Counted from the stretch's first letter, positions 8,188 through 17,028 are shown. The stretch: DNA of 64,000 nt from Roseateles_B sp041905785 (GCA_041905785.1 JAYRKJ010000018.1:69209-133208), one strand, 5' to 3'. Translations and numbers: made by a program. Notes: a model not told the origin generated them from the sequence alone.

Positions 8188-10148
8188 GCCTGTCCTCCCG
8201 CCACCAAGGCTTCGGCGGCAACTCGCGCATTGTGCCCATCGGCAGCGGCCATGCCATGCGTCGATGGCGCTTCGGCCCCGCGCGCGGGCTCCTGCAGCTC
8301 CAGCGCCACCACGGTGCCACCGCCTTCACGCGACCTCACGCTGAGGCGAGCGCCGATGCGATGCGCCCGCTCACGCATGATGCGCAGGCCCACATGCGTC
8401 TCGTCAAAGCTGCCATGCTCGGTGTCAAAGCCGCAGCCGTCGTCGCTGACCTCGAAGCGCCAGCCGGGTTCCTGGATCACGCGGACCTCCACATGCTGGG
8501 CCCCGGCATGCTTGCGCACATTGGACAGCGCTTCCTGCACCACATGCAGCACCTGGATCTGCTGGTCCGGCGGCAGCGGCACGCCATGGCCCAGCAGCAC
8601 CAGCTGCGCCTGGATCCCGCTTTGCAGCTCAAACTTGGACAGCGTGGTGCGCAGGGCGTGCTCGATGTCCTCGTGCCCGGGGCGCGTGCGGAAGTGCAGC
8701 AGCAGCTCGCGCACATCGGCGTAGCTTTCGCGCACACCGGCGTCGATCTCGGTCAGCGCGGCGTCCACATCCGCCGGGCGCTGCTTGGCCAGGCCGCCGC
8801 GCAGCAGCTGGACCTGGATCTTGAGGAAGGCCAGCGACTGCGCAATGGAGTCGTGCAGCTCCTGCGCCAGCAGGTTGCGCTCCTCGCTGACGGCCATCTC
8901 GCGGTCGCGCGCCGCCAGCCGCAGGTTGTCCAGCAAGGTGCCGAAGTGCCCGACCAGCGCGTCCAGCAGCTGCGACTCGCTCTCGCCGGGCTGCTTCTCG
9001 CCATAGAAGAAGAGTTCGACCTCGCCCAGCGTGCGCGAGCCGCTGCGCATGGGCAGGGCGATCACCGTCTGGTAGCCGGCCTGTTCGCAAAAGCCCAGGG
9101 CCTCCTTGCCCAACTGGCGGATGGGGATGACGCGCGCGCCCGCCTGCGTCTGCAGATGCTCGCCACAGGCGCACTCGCCCATGTGCACGCAGCGCTCGGC
9201 CTCGCTCATGCGCTGCGGTAGCCTTGTCTGGCCCAGCAGCAGCAGGCGGTCGCCGTCCTCGTTGGCCAGGCGCACGGCCGCCGCATCGGCGCCGGCCACG
9301 CGGGCGATCTTGGCGGCGAAGTCGTTGGCCAGCAGAGCGCGATCGTCGCTGCCGTGGCTGGCCATCAGGGCAACGTCGTAGAGGGCCGCCAGCCGCTCGT
9401 TCTGGCGCGCCAGGCTGGCGGTCTTTTCCGCCACCTTGGCCTCCAGTCCCTGATAGGAACGCTGCAGCGCATCGGCCATGGTGTTGAAGCCCTGGGCCAG
9501 GGATGCGAACTCCTCCACCGAATTTCGCTCGTCGATGCGCGGCGAAAAGTCCCGCGCGGCCATGGTGGCCAGGCCGTCACGCAGGCGTTGCAGGGGGCGG
9601 ACGATCCACACCAGCGTGCCCGAGACGAAGACCACCGAGGCACCCACCACCAGCACCACCAGGCCAAAGCACATGCCGCCCAGCAGGGCCGTGCGCGTGG
9701 AAATGGTGCGCTCGATGGCCGTGACAAAGCTGTCCACCGTGCCGACGAACTGTTCGGCCTGCAGCCGCAGCAGCGGGCCGCTGTCGGGCTTGAGCAGTTG
9801 TACGCGCAGTGGCTGCCACGCCGCAGCGACTTCATTGAAGCGGTCGGCGCAGGCCTTGTTGTCCGGGATGAAGAGCGGGCGGCTGGGATCGCCCTGGCGC
9901 AGGTTCGCTACCGTGGCGTCGAAGATCTCGACGCCGCGCGCCACCTCGCTGGCCTCCCCGCGCTCATGGGCCAGGGCCAGCCGGTAGGTCATCATGCGCA
10001 TGCGACCCGCCTCATTGATGGCGCCCGCGCCACCCTCCAGCTGCCAGGACACCCAAAGCGTGAAGGCGATGGCGGCCAAGGCCACCATCAGAAAGGAGGT
10101 CTGGATGAGGGCGAGCTTGCCCGCCAGGCTACGAACCAGCATGCGCAT
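8184..10148 (-). CDS. narX: Nitrate/nitrite sensor histidine kinase NarX
   Basis: A membrane sensor kinase of 654 residues. Order: TM1, periplasmic four-helix domain beginning with the P-box-like stretch INEAGRMRMMTYRLA that binds nitrate in this family, TM2, HAMP (IVRPLQRLRDGLATM), a GAF-like region with a Cys cluster (CVHMGECACGEH), then HisKA_3 with phospho-acceptor His432 (LAQELHDSIAQSLAF) and an ATPase domain with N box (QEALSNVRKHA) and G box (VSDDGCGFD). The start at 10148 (MRMLVRSLAG) is chosen because it puts TM1 at the N-terminus; the longer open frame adds a Pro/Arg-rich stretch overlapping the next gene. The ATG six bases further in (10142) is equally possible. Confidence 0.92.
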   Translation of the reverse strand: MRMLVRSLAGKLALIQTSFLMVALAAIAFTLWVSWQLEGGAGAINEAGRMRMMTYRLALAHERGEASEVARGVEIFDATVANLRQGDPSRPLFIPDNKACADRFNEVAAAWQPLRVQLLKPDSGPLLRLQAEQFVGTVDSFVTAIERTISTRTALLGGMCFGLVVLVVGASVVFVSGTLVWIVRPLQRLRDGLATMAARDFSPRIDERNSVEEFASLAQGFNTMADALQRSYQGLEAKVAEKTASLARQNERLAALYDVALMASHGSDDRALLANDFAAKIARVAGADAAAVRLANEDGDRLLLLGQTRLPQRMSEAERCVHMGECACGEHLQTQAGARVIPIRQLGKEALGFCEQAGYQTVIALPMRSGSRTLGEVELFFYGEKQPGESESQLLDALVGHFGTLLDNLRLAARDREMAVSEERNLLAQELHDSIAQSLAFLKIQVQLLRGGLAKQRPADVDAALTEIDAGVRESYADVRELLLHFRTRPGHEDIEHALRTTLSKFELQSGIQAQLVLLGHGVPLPPDQQIQVLHVVQEALSNVRKHAGAQHVEVRVIQEPGWRFEVSDDGCGFDTEHGSFDETHVGLRIMRERAHRIGARLSVRSREGGGTVVALELQEPARGAEAPSTHGMAAADGHNARVAAEALVAGGQA

Positions 10149-10251
10149 GGGCGCACGATAGAAGAGCGTCGCCCCCGCCGGCTTGACCCATGTCAAGCTT
10201 GGCGCCAAACGCCTGCGAAGAAGCGGGGCGGCCCGCCTCCCCGGCTCGCAC

Positions 10252-10446
10252 TTACTGCGATGCCGCGGATGCCCCAGCGCTGGCTGCCGCAGCAGGAGCG
10301 GAGGCGGCGGACGACGCGGCGGCCTCGGCGTGTCCGGCGCCGACATCGTGCTTCTCGCCGCTCATGTCGATGTCACCACCGCTCTTCATCAGCACGAACA
10401 GGGCCAGCGCAGCAAAGATCACGAAGCCGACGACGAGTTTCCACAT
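10252..10446 (-). CDS. Small single-span membrane protein
   Basis: A 64-residue protein starting MWKLVVGFVIFAALALFV, a clear single membrane helix. It is followed by a short Gly/Asp/Met-rich stretch (GGDIDMSGEKHD) and a low-complexity Ala/Ser tail. Similar tiny proteins occur in Burkholderiales, but I know no function. It precedes narX by 103 bp on the same strand. The start at 10446 is chosen because the helix begins right there; a longer reading adds residues without a recognisable ribosome site. Confidence 0.6.
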   Translation of the reverse strand: MWKLVVGFVIFAALALFVLMKSGGDIDMSGEKHDVGAGHAEAAASSAASAPAAAASAGASAASQ

Positions 10447-10536
10447 GCTTGTTCCATCCAGTTTGTAAACCCTGGGGGGATTCTGGCGACCTTCCCTGAC
10501 AGCTGGCTGAGCGGACGCATGGCCGGTGGACACCCC

Positions 10537-10565
10537 AAAAGAGGAAGCGGCCCGCAGGCCGCTTC
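10537..10565 (-). terminator. Intrinsic terminator of the MHS transporter gene
   Basis: Perfect nine-pair stem GAAGCGGCC/GGCCGCTTC with a four-base loop, read on the minus strand and followed by CTCTTTT. It lies 52 bp past the transporter stop codon. Confidence 0.85.
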
Positions 10566-10616
10566 GTCCGGGACGTGCGCGGGGAGGCGAGCCCTCCCCT
10601 TGCCGTCATGCGTCGC

Positions 10617-12299
10617 TCAGTCGCGGGCGTAGATGTCCACGTCCTTGGTCTCGCGCACGAAGAGCATGCCGACCACGAAGCTCATGGCGGCCACGCCGAT
10701 GGGGTACCACAGGCCGTGGTAGATGTTGCCGTTCTGCGCCACCATCGCGAAGGTGATGGAGGGCAGCAGGCCGCCGAACCAGCCGTTGCCGATGTGATAG
10801 GGCAGGCTCATGGAGGTGTAGCGGATGCGGGTCGGGAACAGCTCCACCAGCATGGCGGCGATCGGGCCGTAGACCATGGTCACATAGATGACCAGCAGGG
10901 TCAGGATGGCCACCACCATGGGCTTGTTCACCTTGGTCGGATCTGCCTTGGCAGGGTAGCCGGCGGCCTTCAGCGCCTCACCCAGCTCCTTCTTGAAGGT
11001 GGCAATGCCCTTGGTGCTGGCCTCGTCGAACTTGTGCTCGGTGGCCTTGGTGGCGTTCAGCGAATTGACGACGGTCTCGCCCACCTTGACCTGGGCGACG
11101 GTCCCCGCCGGGCCGGCGACGGTCTCATAGCTGGCGGCCGACTGCGCCAGAGCGCGCTTGGCGATGTCGCAGGAGCTGGTGAAGTCCACCTCACGCGCCA
11201 CGGGGCTGCCCTGGAAGGAGCAGGTCGCCGGGTCGACGGTCAGCGTGATCTTGGCGCTGGCCTGGGCCTTGGCCAGGTCCGGGTTGGCGGCGTCGGTCAG
11301 GGCCTTGAACAGCGGGAAGTAGGTCACGATGGCCAGCAGCAGGCCCGCCATGATGATGGGCTTGCGGCCGATCTTGTCCGACAGCGTGCCGAAGACCACG
11401 AAGAAGGGCGTGCCGATGATCAGGGACACCGCCACCAGGATGTTGGCCGTGGCCGAATCCACCTTCAGCACGCTGGTCAGGAAGAAGAGCGCGTAGAACT
11501 GGCCCGAATACCAGACCACGCCCTGCCCGGCGACCAGCCCAAACAGGGCCAGCAGCACGATCTTCAGGTTCTTCCACTGGCCGAAGGACTCGGACAGCGG
11601 CGCCTTGGAGGTCTTGCCCTCGGCCTTCATCTTCTGGAAGGCCGGCGACTCATTCATCGACAGCCGGATCCAGACGCTGATGGCCAGCAGCAGGATGGAC
11701 ACGATGAAAGGAACGCGCCAGCCCCACTCGGCAAAGGCCGCCTCGCCGATGGCGGTGCGGGTGCCCAGGATCACCATCAGCGACAGGAACAGGCCCAAGG
11801 TCGCCGTGGTCTGGATCCAGGAGGTGTAGGCGCCGCGCTTGCCCTGCGGCGCGTGCTCGGCCACGTAGGTGGCCGCGCCGCCGTACTCACCGCCCAGGGC
11901 CAGGCCCTGCAGCATGCGCAGGCCGATCAGGATGACCGGAGCAGCCGCGCCGATGGAGGCATAGCTGGGCAGCACGCCGACGATGAAGGTCGACAGACCC
12001 ATGATCAGGATGGTGACCAGGAAGGTGTACTTGCGGCCGATCATGTCACCCAGGCGGCCGAACACCAATGCGCCGAAGGGCCGCACGATGAAGCCCGCGG
12101 CAAAGGCCAGCAGCGAGGCGATGAAGGCCGCCGAAGGGTCCAGGCCGGAGAAGAACTGCTTGGCAATGATGGCTGCCAGCGAACCGTAGAGGTAGAAGTC
12201 GTACCACTCGAACACCGTGCCGAGCGAAGAGGCGAAGATCACCTTCTTCTCTTCGGCCGTCATCGGCGAGCTGGTCGACACTGCAGAAGCAGTCGCCAT
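10617..12299 (-). CDS. MFS transporter of the metabolite:H+ symporter (MHS, ProP/ShiA-like) family
   Basis: A 560-residue inner-membrane transporter. The N-terminal half has the MHS signature TVFEWYDFYLYGSLA, the loop FGRLGDMIGRKYTFL after TM2 and RMLQGLALGGEYGGA. The second half repeats the loop (LSDKIGRKP). Between the later helices it carries an insertion of about 120 residues (LFKALTDAANPDLAKAQ to TKVNKPMV) with two cysteines, probably periplasmic, found in a subset of this family. The start at 12299 follows AGGAGACAAAAC, a good ribosome site; the longer frame has none. The substrate (betaine, proline, carboxylate or shikimate-type) cannot be told from sequence. It has its own terminator and stands alone. 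Confidence 0.88.
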   Translation of the reverse strand: MATASAVSTSSPMTAEEKKVIFASSLGTVFEWYDFYLYGSLAAIIAKQFFSGLDPSAAFIASLLAFAAGFIVRPFGALVFGRLGDMIGRKYTFLVTILIMGLSTFIVGVLPSYASIGAAAPVILIGLRMLQGLALGGEYGGAATYVAEHAPQGKRGAYTSWIQTTATLGLFLSLMVILGTRTAIGEAAFAEWGWRVPFIVSILLLAISVWIRLSMNESPAFQKMKAEGKTSKAPLSESFGQWKNLKIVLLALFGLVAGQGVVWYSGQFYALFFLTSVLKVDSATANILVAVSLIIGTPFFVVFGTLSDKIGRKPIIMAGLLLAIVTYFPLFKALTDAANPDLAKAQASAKITLTVDPATCSFQGSPVAREVDFTSSCDIAKRALAQSAASYETVAGPAGTVAQVKVGETVVNSLNATKATEHKFDEASTKGIATFKKELGEALKAAGYPAKADPTKVNKPMVVAILTLLVIYVTMVYGPIAAMLVELFPTRIRYTSMSLPYHIGNGWFGGLLPSITFAMVAQNGNIYHGLWYPIGVAAMSFVVGMLFVRETKDVDIYARD

Positions 12300-12636
12300 G
12301 TTTTGTCTCCTGGATCTATCGTCTGAGGAACACCACCCCGGTGCTTCCTTGGGGCGACTGTGAGCCCGTCCTCTGACCTCGATCTGACGCGAGCCTGAAC
12401 GCTGGCTGACGAAACCGGTTGCAACCCGGAGACGGAATTTCACATGGAGAAATTGAGGAGCGACGCTGGGGAAAGCCCCGAGGCCACATCCACGGGGCCG
12501 CATCCACTGATGCTTCCACCCAAACCTGCAGCAGGGGCGGTGTTCACCGGGGTCAGGTCTTGCCCTAGCCGGTGCGCGGCGCAGGCGGCCGCGGCGCTGC
12601 AGCCGGCTCCTGCCGCCCGTCGAAACGCGGGCAGGC
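12300..12636. other. Intergenic region without a gene
   Basis: These 337 bp lie between the MHS transporter start and the isomerase stop. I see no credible coding sequence or perfect terminator. The transporter promoter should be here on the minus strand but no clear -35/-10 pair stands out. The stretch contains one copy (12550-12562) of the recurrent 13-base oligomer described below. Confidence 0.6.
12550..12562 (-). repeat. Dispersed oligomer CAAGACCTGACCC, one of at least seven copies
   Basis: The exact 13-mer or its complement also occurs at 15150-15162, 28917-28929, 32731-32743, 34984-34996, 37171-37183 and 50838-50850. A sister form GCAAGACCTGGCAC occurs at 22822-22835, 25022-25035, 25896-25909 and 27694-27707. 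All but this copy lie inside genes, on both strands and in different reading frames. Several copies force rare codons for this GC-rich genome (AGA CCT at 22822; CCA GGT CTT at 27694; CAA at several). Function unknown. Confidence 0.75.
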
Positions 12637-13284
12637 TCAGCTGCCCGGCCGCGCCTGGCCTATGGGCAGCCGGGCCGCCTGCTCCCAGGCCCCGCTGCTG
12701 AACCAGGGATCGCCGCGCAAATAGGCCGACAGCAGCCCCAGCCCATCCAGGCCCCAGAACATCTCACCGTCCACCAGCACGGTGGGCACGCCGAACAGGC
12801 CGGCGGCCACGGCTTCGTCGGTGGCCTGGCGCAGCCGGGCCTTGACTGCTTCTGACTCCGGCTCGGCAGCAGGCGCCAGCAGCTCGCGCAGGGCCTGCAA
12901 GCGCTGGGGGTCCAGCGGATCGGCGCCGCCTTCCCACACATGGCGCAGGACCTGCTCCACCACCCAGCGCGAGGGCGTTTGCCCGGCCGGCGCGGCGGCC
13001 CAGCACAGGCGCAGCAGGGCCAGGGGGTTGAAGGGATGATGGACGGGCAACTGCAGCGGCAGGCCCAGGCGATGGGCCTCCCACAGCACCTGGCGGTAGG
13101 TCCAGCTGCGCTTGGCCGGGATCTCCGCCGGCCCCTTGTGACCGTGGGCCTTCAGGAAGCCGGCGAACAGCACGGGCACATAGTCCACCGTCACGGTCAA
13201 GCCAGTCAGAACCTCGGGCAGCCGCGCAAAGGCCAGCGCCGCGTAGGGCGAGATGGGGTCGAAATAGAAACGCAGATGGCGCAT
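12637..13284 (-). CDS. 2-hydroxychromene-2-carboxylate isomerase family protein (DsbA fold)
   Basis: A 215-residue protein of the HCCA isomerase/kappa-class glutathione transferase family. It opens with the thioredoxin-fold strand MRHLRFYFDPISPYA, where Ser in FDPISPYA replaces the CxxC of DsbA and is the catalytic position in the isomerase. It ends with FGVPTVLVDGEMFWGLD, the conserved cis-Pro loop. The characterised enzyme acts in naphthalene degradation, but no aromatic pathway is nearby, so a general glutathione-dependent isomerase or detoxification role is as likely. The start at 13284 has AAGGAG upstream. It is 42 bp after the DUF1289 gene on the same strand, likely co-transcribed. Confidence 0.85.
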   Translation of the reverse strand: MRHLRFYFDPISPYAALAFARLPEVLTGLTVTVDYVPVLFAGFLKAHGHKGPAEIPAKRSWTYRQVLWEAHRLGLPLQLPVHHPFNPLALLRLCWAAAPAGQTPSRWVVEQVLRHVWEGGADPLDPQRLQALRELLAPAAEPESEAVKARLRQATDEAVAAGLFGVPTVLVDGEMFWGLDGLGLLSAYLRGDPWFSSGAWEQAARLPIGQARPGS

Positions 13285-13326
13285 GCCAGCTCCTTGCCAG
13301 GTTTCCAAACGCAGGGGGCGGCGGCC

Positions 13327-13566
13327 TCAGACGCTGGGCTCGGCCGCGGTGAAGATGCCCTGTTCCACCAGATGCTGCCGCCGCTGCGGCAGCTGGGCGA
13401 GGATCGCCAGCCGCGTGGCATCGTCGGCCTTGGACCAGGCGGAAATCTCGGGGATGGTGCGGGCGCAGCCTTCGCACCAGCCGGTGGGCTGATGGATGCG
13501 GCAGACGTTGGTGCAAGGCGAGGCCACGCGCGGCGCAGGCGGCGGCGTCAGCGGCACGGCGCTCAT
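13327..13566 (-). CDS. DUF1289 small cysteine protein
   Basis: A 79-residue protein with the DUF1289 pattern SPCTNVCRIH...GWCEGCARTIPEISAW, four cysteines that could bind a metal or FeS centre. Function is not known for the family. Its start overlaps the stop of the YbaK-type gene by four bases, so the two are coupled. Confidence 0.85.
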   Translation of the reverse strand: MSAVPLTPPPAPRVASPCTNVCRIHQPTGWCEGCARTIPEISAWSKADDATRLAILAQLPQRRQHLVEQGIFTAAEPSV

Positions 13567-14114
13567 TGCACCACCTCGATCACTTCGGCGCCGGTCAGTG
13601 CCTGCAACTGCTGCGGCGTCATCGGGAAGACGCCATTGGGATGGCCGGCGGCAGCCCAGATGCGGTCGAAACGGAACAGCGAGGCGTCGATGTAGAGCCT
13701 CGGCAAGGGCAGGCCCTGCGCGGGCGCGAAGCCCAACGGAGACACGCCGCCGATGGAAAAACCGGTGCGCGACTTCACGAAATCAGCATCCGCACGCCCC
13801 AGCGGCCCGGTGTGGGTCTGCAGCTTCTTTTCGTCCACGCGGCGATCGCCGGCCGCGATCACCAGGACCGCGGCCTCGTCCGCACGCCGCCTGAAGACCA
13901 CGCTCTTGGCGATCTGGCCCAGGCTGACGCCCAGGGCGTCCGCCGCTTCCTGGGCGGTGCGCGCCGCCACCTCCAGCCAGCGGGGGGATTGGTCATGGGC
14001 CAGGCGCGCCAGCGCCTCGCGCACGCGCTCGAAGCCCTCGTGCGAAGGCGCTGCGGGGGCGGGGGACGTCGGCCCCGGGGATGTCAAGGAGTGGGTCGGC
14101 AGGATCTCGCTCAT
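13563..14114 (-). CDS. YbaK/ProX-type aminoacyl-tRNA deacylase
   Basis: A 183-residue protein of the YbaK/EbsC editing-domain family, which hydrolyses wrongly charged tRNAs (Cys-tRNAPro or Ala-tRNAPro in known members). The core starts near residue 45 after a Pro/Ala-rich N-terminus. It shows the family strands GQIAKSVVFRR, VLVIAAGDRRVDEKKL and the conserved FSIGGVSPLGF loop, and ends in a short C-terminal helix. Which tRNA it edits cannot be read from sequence. First gene of a likely three-gene unit with the DUF1289 and isomerase genes. Confidence 0.88.
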   Translation of the reverse strand: MSEILPTHSLTSPGPTSPAPAAPSHEGFERVREALARLAHDQSPRWLEVAARTAQEAADALGVSLGQIAKSVVFRRRADEAAVLVIAAGDRRVDEKKLQTHTGPLGRADADFVKSRTGFSIGGVSPLGFAPAQGLPLPRLYIDASLFRFDRIWAAAGHPNGVFPMTPQQLQALTGAEVIEVVQ

Positions 14115-14173
14115 GCCGACATTGTGTCAGCAGCGCTCACCGGCCGTCGCCGGCTGCGCAATGCCCTTGCCGC

Positions 14174-14587
14174 CTAGTCCCGGTCATGCCCGTGCCCATG
14201 CCCATGCCGGTGGCCGTGGCCATGCCCCCGCTCCCATCCGCGGTGCTCATGCCAGTCCTGCACCCAGCGCTCCTCGATGAACAGCACGGGCTGGCCGCAG
14301 GCGCCGTAGCGGCTGCAGTAGCGCCGCCAGTCATGGACATGGTGGGGCGGTGCATACAGATAGACGGGCGGTGGAACGCGATAGACGCGAGACGGCCGCT
14401 CGATCCACACGGGCTCGGCGTAGACCAGTTCCGGCCGGTACTGCGGGCCGATGTCGATGCGGCCATAAACGCCGGGCTGGACCACGCTGAGCGAAATGCC
14501 CACGTCGGCCGCCTGGGCCTGCGGGGCCCAGGCCAGCAAGGCGGGAAAGAGCGCAAGAAGAAGAGGGAAAGGTCGGGCGTGCAGCAT
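14174..14587 (-). CDS. Exported histidine-rich small protein
   Basis: A 137-residue secreted protein. The start at 14587 has AGGAGG at ideal spacing and gives a signal peptide ending APQAQA near residue 26. The mature part is rich in Tyr, Pro and Val (RVYRVPPPVYLYAPPHH). It ends in a His-Gly alternation (residues 120-135), which suggests divalent-metal binding. Similar PXPV/RcnB-like small periplasmic proteins are common in this order, but I cannot assign a family firmly. Confidence 0.7.
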   Translation of the reverse strand: MLHARPFPLLLALFPALLAWAPQAQAADVGISLSVVQPGVYGRIDIGPQYRPELVYAEPVWIERPSRVYRVPPPVYLYAPPHHVHDWRRYCSRYGACGQPVLFIEERWVQDWHEHRGWERGHGHGHRHGHGHGHDRD

Positions 14588-14667
14588 GAAAGCCTCCTGT
14601 CTGAGCCTGCAACGCGGCTGCAGCACCGCAGGTGGACAGCGAGGAACAAGCGCTTACATCGCTTGCA

Positions 14668-15201
14668 TCAAGAGCCCGCCGGCTCCGTGTCGCGGACCAG
14701 CTTCACCAGCACCTGCTGCTGCCAGTTCAACAGCATCAGCGTGCGGTCCTCGAGATGCCAGCGCTGCACCTCGCCCAGGGTCTCGATCAGCCGCCGCTCC
14801 TGGTCCATGCCCCGCGGGCAGCTCATCATCGTCCTGGCCACGCGCTTGAACAGGATGCGCGACCCGTCCAGCGAGAAGCTGCCCATCAGCCGGTTGCAGC
14901 CGCCGCTGCCGTACAGGCGCAGATGCTGCGCCTGCAGCTGCAGATGGGGCGCGCGCGCGCCGCCGGCGGCCGGCCCCAGCGGCGAGCCCAGCAGTTCCTG
15001 CACGCGCCAGCGGACGCCCAGCAGGCCCATCTGCTGCGCCAGTTGGGTGCCCGACGCCGGAGCCGCCGGCGCTGCCGCAGATGGCTCAGGCCAGGGGTGC
15101 GGCGCCGCCTGCGCCTGGGAGGTCGCCAGCAGCAGGCAGGCGCTGAGCAGGGTCAGGTCTTGCCATGGCAGGCGCGGCCGGCGGGAACGATGCGTGGACA
15201 T
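14668..15201 (-). CDS. META/HslJ-domain exported protein
   Basis: A 177-residue exported protein. The signal peptide ends SQAQA at about residue 32; a lipobox-like LSAC sits inside the hydrophobic core, so lipidation is possible but the spacing favours ordinary cleavage. The mature domain has the META/HslJ hallmarks GSGGCNRLMGSFSLDG and MMSCPRGMDQERRLIETL. HslJ-type proteins are linked to heat shock and novobiocin resistance, but the function is poorly known. It is divergent from the histidine kinase gene. Confidence 0.8.
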   Translation of the reverse strand: MSTHRSRRPRLPWQDLTLLSACLLLATSQAQAAPHPWPEPSAAAPAAPASGTQLAQQMGLLGVRWRVQELLGSPLGPAAGGARAPHLQLQAQHLRLYGSGGCNRLMGSFSLDGSRILFKRVARTMMSCPRGMDQERRLIETLGEVQRWHLEDRTLMLLNWQQQVLVKLVRDTEPAGS

Positions 15202-15322
15202 GGCCGCATGTTAACGGCGCTTTGGTATCGCCTGCGGCGCAACGACGCCTGCGCGCCTGCGGTGGCTGAGGTGCAGCGCCCAAACTGATGCCGAGACACC
15301 GCCATTTGCGAGCTCTTACAGC

Positions 15323-15352
15323 TTGACCCTGTTTGAGACGACCCACTAATCT
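15323..15352 (+). promoter_or_regulatory. Candidate sigma-70 promoter of the kinase/regulator pair
   Basis: TTGACC, 18 bp, then TAATCT, in the 210-bp gap between the divergent META gene and the kinase gene. A start near 15360 would leave a leader of about 50 bases. Match to consensus is moderate. Confidence 0.35.
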
Positions 15353-15412
15353 GCGGCGGCGCGTCGCGGCTCAGGAAGCTCCTGCTGCTGAGCGGCCCAG
15401 GGAGTCATCGAC

Positions 15413-16150
15413 ATGCACCCTCCCCCCTTTCATGCCATTGAGGTCCTCGACATGAACAGCCCTCGCAAGGGTCACGCCGAAAGCTCACGAGACCCTCAGG
15501 GCTCGCCTCCCAAGCGCCCCATCTCGGCAGCGCCTCCCTTGCAGCTGGTGCGCATCCTGCATGACGAGCTGTGCCAGCTCCTGTCGCTGGGCCTGGTGCA
15601 CCTGGCGCAGGCGCGCCGCGAGCTGCCCCCGTCAGACCCTCTGGACAAGGCCGAGCTGCGCGTGGCGGACGCCCTGCAGTGCTGCCGCCGGTTGATCGAG
15701 CAGGTGCGCGATCCGGCCTCGCCCGCGGCAACTGCCGGTTTTGCCGACCTGGCCGCCGGCCTGCACCGCAGCGTGCGCTCCCTGGCGGACCAGCATCAGC
15801 AGCAGCTGGGCTTCAGCGCCCTGGGCCATACGGAGCCTCTGCCGCCCGGCACGGTGCAGACCTTGCTGGCGGCCAGCCAGGGCCTGCTCATCAACGCCTG
15901 CCAGCACGGCCGTCCCTCCTCGGCCCGGCTGCGCCTGGTCGGCGGCCACCGGCAGCTGCGCATCAGCGTCAGCAACACGGCGGCGCGCGAAGCATCGCCA
16001 AGCGTCACGCCACAGTTCCAGAGCAGCGGCCGGGGCCTGAGCCTGGTCCGCGAACAGCTCTCCACCATTGACGCGCAGCTGCTCTGGAAACGGCAGGACG
16101 ACCGCATCCACGCCGCCATCCTCTGGCCGTCCCGCAAGAGTGCCGCATGA
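15413..16150 (+). CDS. Soluble NarX-type histidine kinase, no sensor domain, unusual ATPase motifs
   Basis: A 245-residue cytoplasmic protein with no membrane segment. From about residue 44 it has a HisKA_3-like helix with the likely phospho-acceptor in RILHDELCQLLSLGLVHLAQA, then an ATPase-like region: N box LLINACQHGRPSSARLRL near residue 160 and a G2-like SSGRGLSLVREQL near 200. The G1 box (DxGxG) expected between them is replaced by ISVSNTAAREAS, so nucleotide binding may be weak or lost. The start at 15413 follows GGGAG; a second ATG at 15452 also has a fair ribosome site. It overlaps the response regulator by four bases. Position directly ahead of the injection-system operon suggests, but does not prove, that the pair controls it. 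Confidence 0.72.
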   Translation: MHPPPFHAIEVLDMNSPRKGHAESSRDPQGSPPKRPISAAPPLQLVRILHDELCQLLSLGLVHLAQARRELPPSDPLDKAELRVADALQCCRRLIEQVRDPASPAATAGFADLAAGLHRSVRSLADQHQQQLGFSALGHTEPLPPGTVQTLLAASQGLLINACQHGRPSSARLRLVGGHRQLRISVSNTAAREASPSVTPQFQSSGRGLSLVREQLSTIDAQLLWKRQDDRIHAAILWPSRKSAA

Positions 16151-16803
16151 AGCCCATCAGCCTGGTGATCGCCGACGACCACAAGCTCGTGCGCGAGGGG
16201 CTGGTGGCCCTGCTGGAGCGCGAACCCGACATGCGCGTGCTGGCCCAGGCACGCGACGGCATGGAGCTGATGCGCCATTGCAAGGACCTGCGGCCGGAAG
16301 TGGCCCTGGTCGACCTGTGCATGCCGGGGCTCAACGGTCTGGAGGCCATCCACCACATGGGCAGGGAAGACTGGTGCCCGCGCTGCGTGGCCCTGTCCGT
16401 GCAGGCTGACGCGCTGCAGGTGCGCCAGGTGCTGGACGCCGGCGCCCGCGGCTATCTCCTCAAGCACAACTCCTACGAGGAACTGACCCGCGGCGTGCGC
16501 AATGTGATGGCGGGCCAGCTCGCCGTCAGCGGCGAGCTGGTGGGCGCCCTGCTTCAGCCGCGGGCCCCGGCGTCCGGCAGCGGCCACCGCCTCACGCCCC
16601 GCGAGCGCCAGATGGTGCAGCTGCTGTCCGAGGGCTACAGCGCGCAGGAGATCGCGCAACAGCTGCACCTCAGCGCCAAGACCGTGGCCACGCACCGCGA
16701 GAACGTCTTTGCCAAGCTGCAGATCCAGGGCATTGCCGAGCTGACCCGCTTCGCCCTGCGCGAGGGCATCAGCAGCCTGGACGCCAGCCGCAGCCGGCAC
16801 TGA
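16147..16803 (+). CDS. LuxR/NarL-family response regulator next to the eCIS operon
   Basis: A 218-residue regulator: receiver domain with Asp10/Asp11, phospho-acceptor Asp56 (VALVDLCMPGLNG) and Lys in YLLKHN, then a LuxR-type DNA-binding domain (LTPRERQMVQLLSEG, SAQEIAQQLHLSAKTVATHRENVFAKL). It is coupled to the soluble kinase by an ATGA overlap and ends 225 bp before the first injection-system gene, on the same strand. That gap has no terminator with a T tract; it holds an eight-pair hairpin (16884-16907). This is the best candidate for a local regulator of the eCIS. Target sites are not recognisable. Confidence 0.85.
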   Translation: MKPISLVIADDHKLVREGLVALLEREPDMRVLAQARDGMELMRHCKDLRPEVALVDLCMPGLNGLEAIHHMGREDWCPRCVALSVQADALQVRQVLDAGARGYLLKHNSYEELTRGVRNVMAGQLAVSGELVGALLQPRAPASGSGHRLTPRERQMVQLLSEGYSAQEIAQQLHLSAKTVATHRENVFAKLQIQGIAELTRFALREGISSLDASRSRH

Positions 16804-17028
16804 GCCGGGCCCGGCGGCGCCCCATCCCCTTCCGTCCCGCCTCGTTCCCACGCCCCGGCCCCTTCGCGCATCGGCGCCACCCCCGGCGGGCTTGCGCCTG
16901 CCCGCCGCGTCCGCAGCGCTGCCCGCATGCCGCCGACCTCGGTTCGGCGCCTAGCCTTCTCAGCATTTGACCTACACGGATTCCGCCCAGGCCCGATGGC
17001 CGGCGGGCCGCCCAGTCCCTAGGCTTGC

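Noticed and set aside
10149..10346. Longer N-terminus for NarX
   Set aside because: It would add a Pro/Arg-rich stretch before TM1 and overlap the small membrane protein gene.
16967..16995. TTGACC at 16967 as -35 of the eCIS operon promoter
   Set aside because: No acceptable -10 element at 16-18 bp spacing, and the surrounding sequence is GC-rich.
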